A stretch of DNA of 5,467 nucleotides from Candidatus Cloacimonadota bacterium (GTDB lineage: Bacteria > Cloacimonadota > Cloacimonadia > Cloacimonadales > TCS61). The notes under the pieces were generated by a model. The model had not been told where the DNA came from. It searched no databases and was given only the letters and a program-made list of their open reading frames with translations. Shown piece after piece: positions 4,358-5,467 of this stretch (its first letter is position 1; the number at the start of each line of letters is the position of its first letter). The stretch is from NCBI GenBank assembly GCA_016931665.1, contig JAFGEH010000022.1, positions 1 to 5,467 on the forward strand, in the 5' to 3' direction. The translations under genes were made by a program, and so were the position numbers.

Positions 4358-5467
4358 TTAGATTAGGATGATCAACAGGATAACCATCCCCATGATCAGC
4401 CAGGTGATATAGGTGGAGAGAATCCCGGAATGGGCAAAACTGAAGATGCCATTGAGCCAGAGCACAAATCTTCTGCCCAGATCGTAGATATCGAACCATT
4501 TATGTTCCGCTTTCCGATAGAAAAATGCCAGAAGAGGGAATTCACCGATGGTCTTGTAAAATTCCAGGGGATTGTAATTCGATTTATCATGAATGATCTC
4601 ACCACCCAGGAAACTTTCTTCGGAACGGAAATTCCTGATATTCCCTATCAGATAAATGATCACTCCCAGAACGATGGAGACAAGGATCAGAATGGATACA
4701 GCCTGGGAATTCCAGATCCCGGGATAGCTGAATTCTCCGGTTATGGGTGCAAAGAGAGCGGGAATGACCAACCTGACGGCAAAAACGCCGAATCCGATGC
4801 AGAGCAGGGCCAGAATGATCTGGGGCAGCCACATGAGGATACTGACTTCCCGGACATTGACTAGTTTTTTATTGCTGCTGCCCAGGAAAATACCGGAAAT
4901 GAATTTAACGAAACTGGCCAGGGTAAGTGCCGAACCCAATACGGCCAGCGTCAGCCAGACGAACCAGAGCTGGTGCGCAATGCCGCTTCCCTTGCCGAAT
5001 TCTATCAATCCCTGATAGATCATCCATTTGGAAGCAAACCCGTTAAAAGGTGGTATCCCGGATATGGAAAGGGCAAAGATCAGGGCTGATATAAAAGTAA
5101 GAGGCATCAATTTCGACAGACCGCCCAGCTCATCAAGATCCTCTTTGCCGGTACGCTTTTCCACGCTGCCGGCAGTAAGGAAGAGACCGGATTTGTAAAT
5201 CGCATTATTAAGCATATGAAACAATCCGGCGATTAATCCCAGAGGTGACCCGAGAGCGATCCCGGTTACCATGTAACCTACCTGTGAAACGGCATGATAA
5301 CCCAACAGGCGCTTGTAGCTGTGCTGTACCAGTGCCATCATAACTGCGCTAATGATGGTAACACCGCCGATGATCAGCAGTACCAGGGTCATGGCTTCGG
5401 TAAGCTGGAAGAGGTTCAGGCAGATCCGGGCCAGGAAATATATTCCCAGTAATTTATCCAGAGAGGC
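4358..5467 (-). CDS. NuoL/MrpA-N/MbsH'-like proton antiporter subunit, 3' part (5' end beyond window)
   Basis: Large integral membrane ion-translocating subunit of the Mrp/complex I antiporter family. The frame is open to the right edge: 369 codons are visible, and the ATG at 5392 is internal, because the 25 codons before it encode a typical family helix (DKLLGIYFLAR) carrying the conserved TM8 lysine (visible residue 5). Other family marks are YHAVSQVGY (visible 57-65), FHMLNNAIYK (83-92) with the conserved His and Lys, and SGIPPFNGFASK (136-147) ending in the TM12-type lysine. From about visible residue 286 there is an extension beginning FLGGE. It contains an amphipathic, aromatic-rich stretch (FYKTIGEFPLL, KWFDIYDLGRR) and ends in a hydrophobic helix of about 20 residues, like the lateral helix plus anchoring helix of NuoL. 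Aligning the TM8 lysine with Lys251 of the second antiporter in this operon suggests a full length near 610-620 residues. It is the first visible gene of the operon, 15 bases before the MbhD/E gene. Whether to call it MrpA-N, HyfB/HycC-like or MbsH'-like is uncertain; membership of the superfamily is not. Confidence 0.93.
   Translation of the reverse strand, partial: ASLDKLLGIYFLARICLNLFQLTEAMTLVLLIIGGVTIISAVMMALVQHSYKRLLGYHAVSQVGYMVTGIALGSPLGLIAGLFHMLNNAIYKSGLFLTAGSVEKRTGKEDLDELGGLSKLMPLTFISALIFALSISGIPPFNGFASKWMIYQGLIEFGKGSGIAHQLWFVWLTLAVLGSALTLASFVKFISGIFLGSSNKKLVNVREVSILMWLPQIILALLCIGFGVFAVRLVIPALFAPITGEFSYPGIWNSQAVSILILVSIVLGVIIYLIGNIRNFRSEESFLGGEIIHDKSNYNPLEFYKTIGEFPLLAFFYRKAEHKWFDIYDLGRRFVLWLNGIFSFAHSGILSTYITWLIMGMVILLIILI

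Noticed and set aside
4396..4832. Two minus-strand open frames (4396-4605 and 4599-4832) inside the 5' antiporter gene, suggestive of a frameshift
   Set aside because: The main frame is uninterrupted from the right edge to 4358 and encodes the expected hydrophobic helices. The other frames show no membrane-protein character, so no frameshift is needed.
4358..5392. ATG at 5392 as the start of a 344-residue antiporter
   Set aside because: The frame continues upstream to the window edge and encodes conserved TM8 residues (DKLLGIYFLAR), so this Met is internal and the gene is truncated by the window rather than short.

Overview
The window is a single, tightly packed minus-strand operon fragment, read from the right edge (5467) to the left edge (1). 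It encodes nearly all of an Mrp-type (multisubunit cation/proton antiporter) membrane module, followed directly by an iron-sulfur electron-transfer subunit. All start codons seen are ATG. Most have a good Shine-Dalgarno sequence, and neighbouring genes overlap or lie within 15 bases. There is no intergenic room for a promoter or terminator, and I see no RNA genes, mobile elements, CRISPR arrays or significant repeats. Both end genes are cut by the window edges.

Layout in transcription order: (1) 3' part of a large NuoL/MrpA-N/MrpD-like antiporter subunit, >5467-4358, with a C-terminal extension; (2) a 177-residue MbhD+MbhE fusion equivalent to the C-terminal part of MrpA, 4342-3809; (3) MrpB/MnhB, 3799-3359; (4) MrpC/MnhC (NuoK-like), 3362-3021; (5) MrpD/MnhD (NuoM/N-like), 3017-1494; (6) MrpE/MnhE, 1492-1007; (7) MrpF/MnhF, 1010-753; (8) MrpG/MnhG, 760-437; (9) a two-[4Fe-4S] ferredoxin subunit of the HycF/MbhN/NuoI type, 440-<1.

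A free-standing Mrp antiporter has no redox subunit. The ferredoxin, which overlaps mnhG by an ATGA junction, therefore suggests that the whole set is the membrane arm of a redox-driven ion pump. Candidates are the energy-converting respiratory complexes: Mbh-type membrane-bound hydrogenase, Mbx/Mbs-type oxidoreductase, or formate-hydrogenlyase-like complexes. In these, electrons from reduced ferredoxin or a similar donor pass through the Fe-S subunit to a catalytic core while the membrane arm moves H+ and/or Na+. The catalytic subunits (NuoB-, NuoC-, NuoD- and NuoH-like) would be expected beyond the left edge. Their absence here means the substrate, and whether the enzyme is a hydrogenase at all, cannot be decided from this window.

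The host is most likely an anaerobic bacterium. The gene order follows the bacterial Mrp order A-B-C-D-E-F-G rather than the order of the archaeal Thermococcales mbh operon, where the E, F and G homologues come first. Initiation is Shine-Dalgarno led and the base composition looks moderate. I cannot name a phylum with confidence. The families are all recognisable. The interesting points are the combination, the split and fused subunits, and the details of the first antiporter and the ferredoxin.
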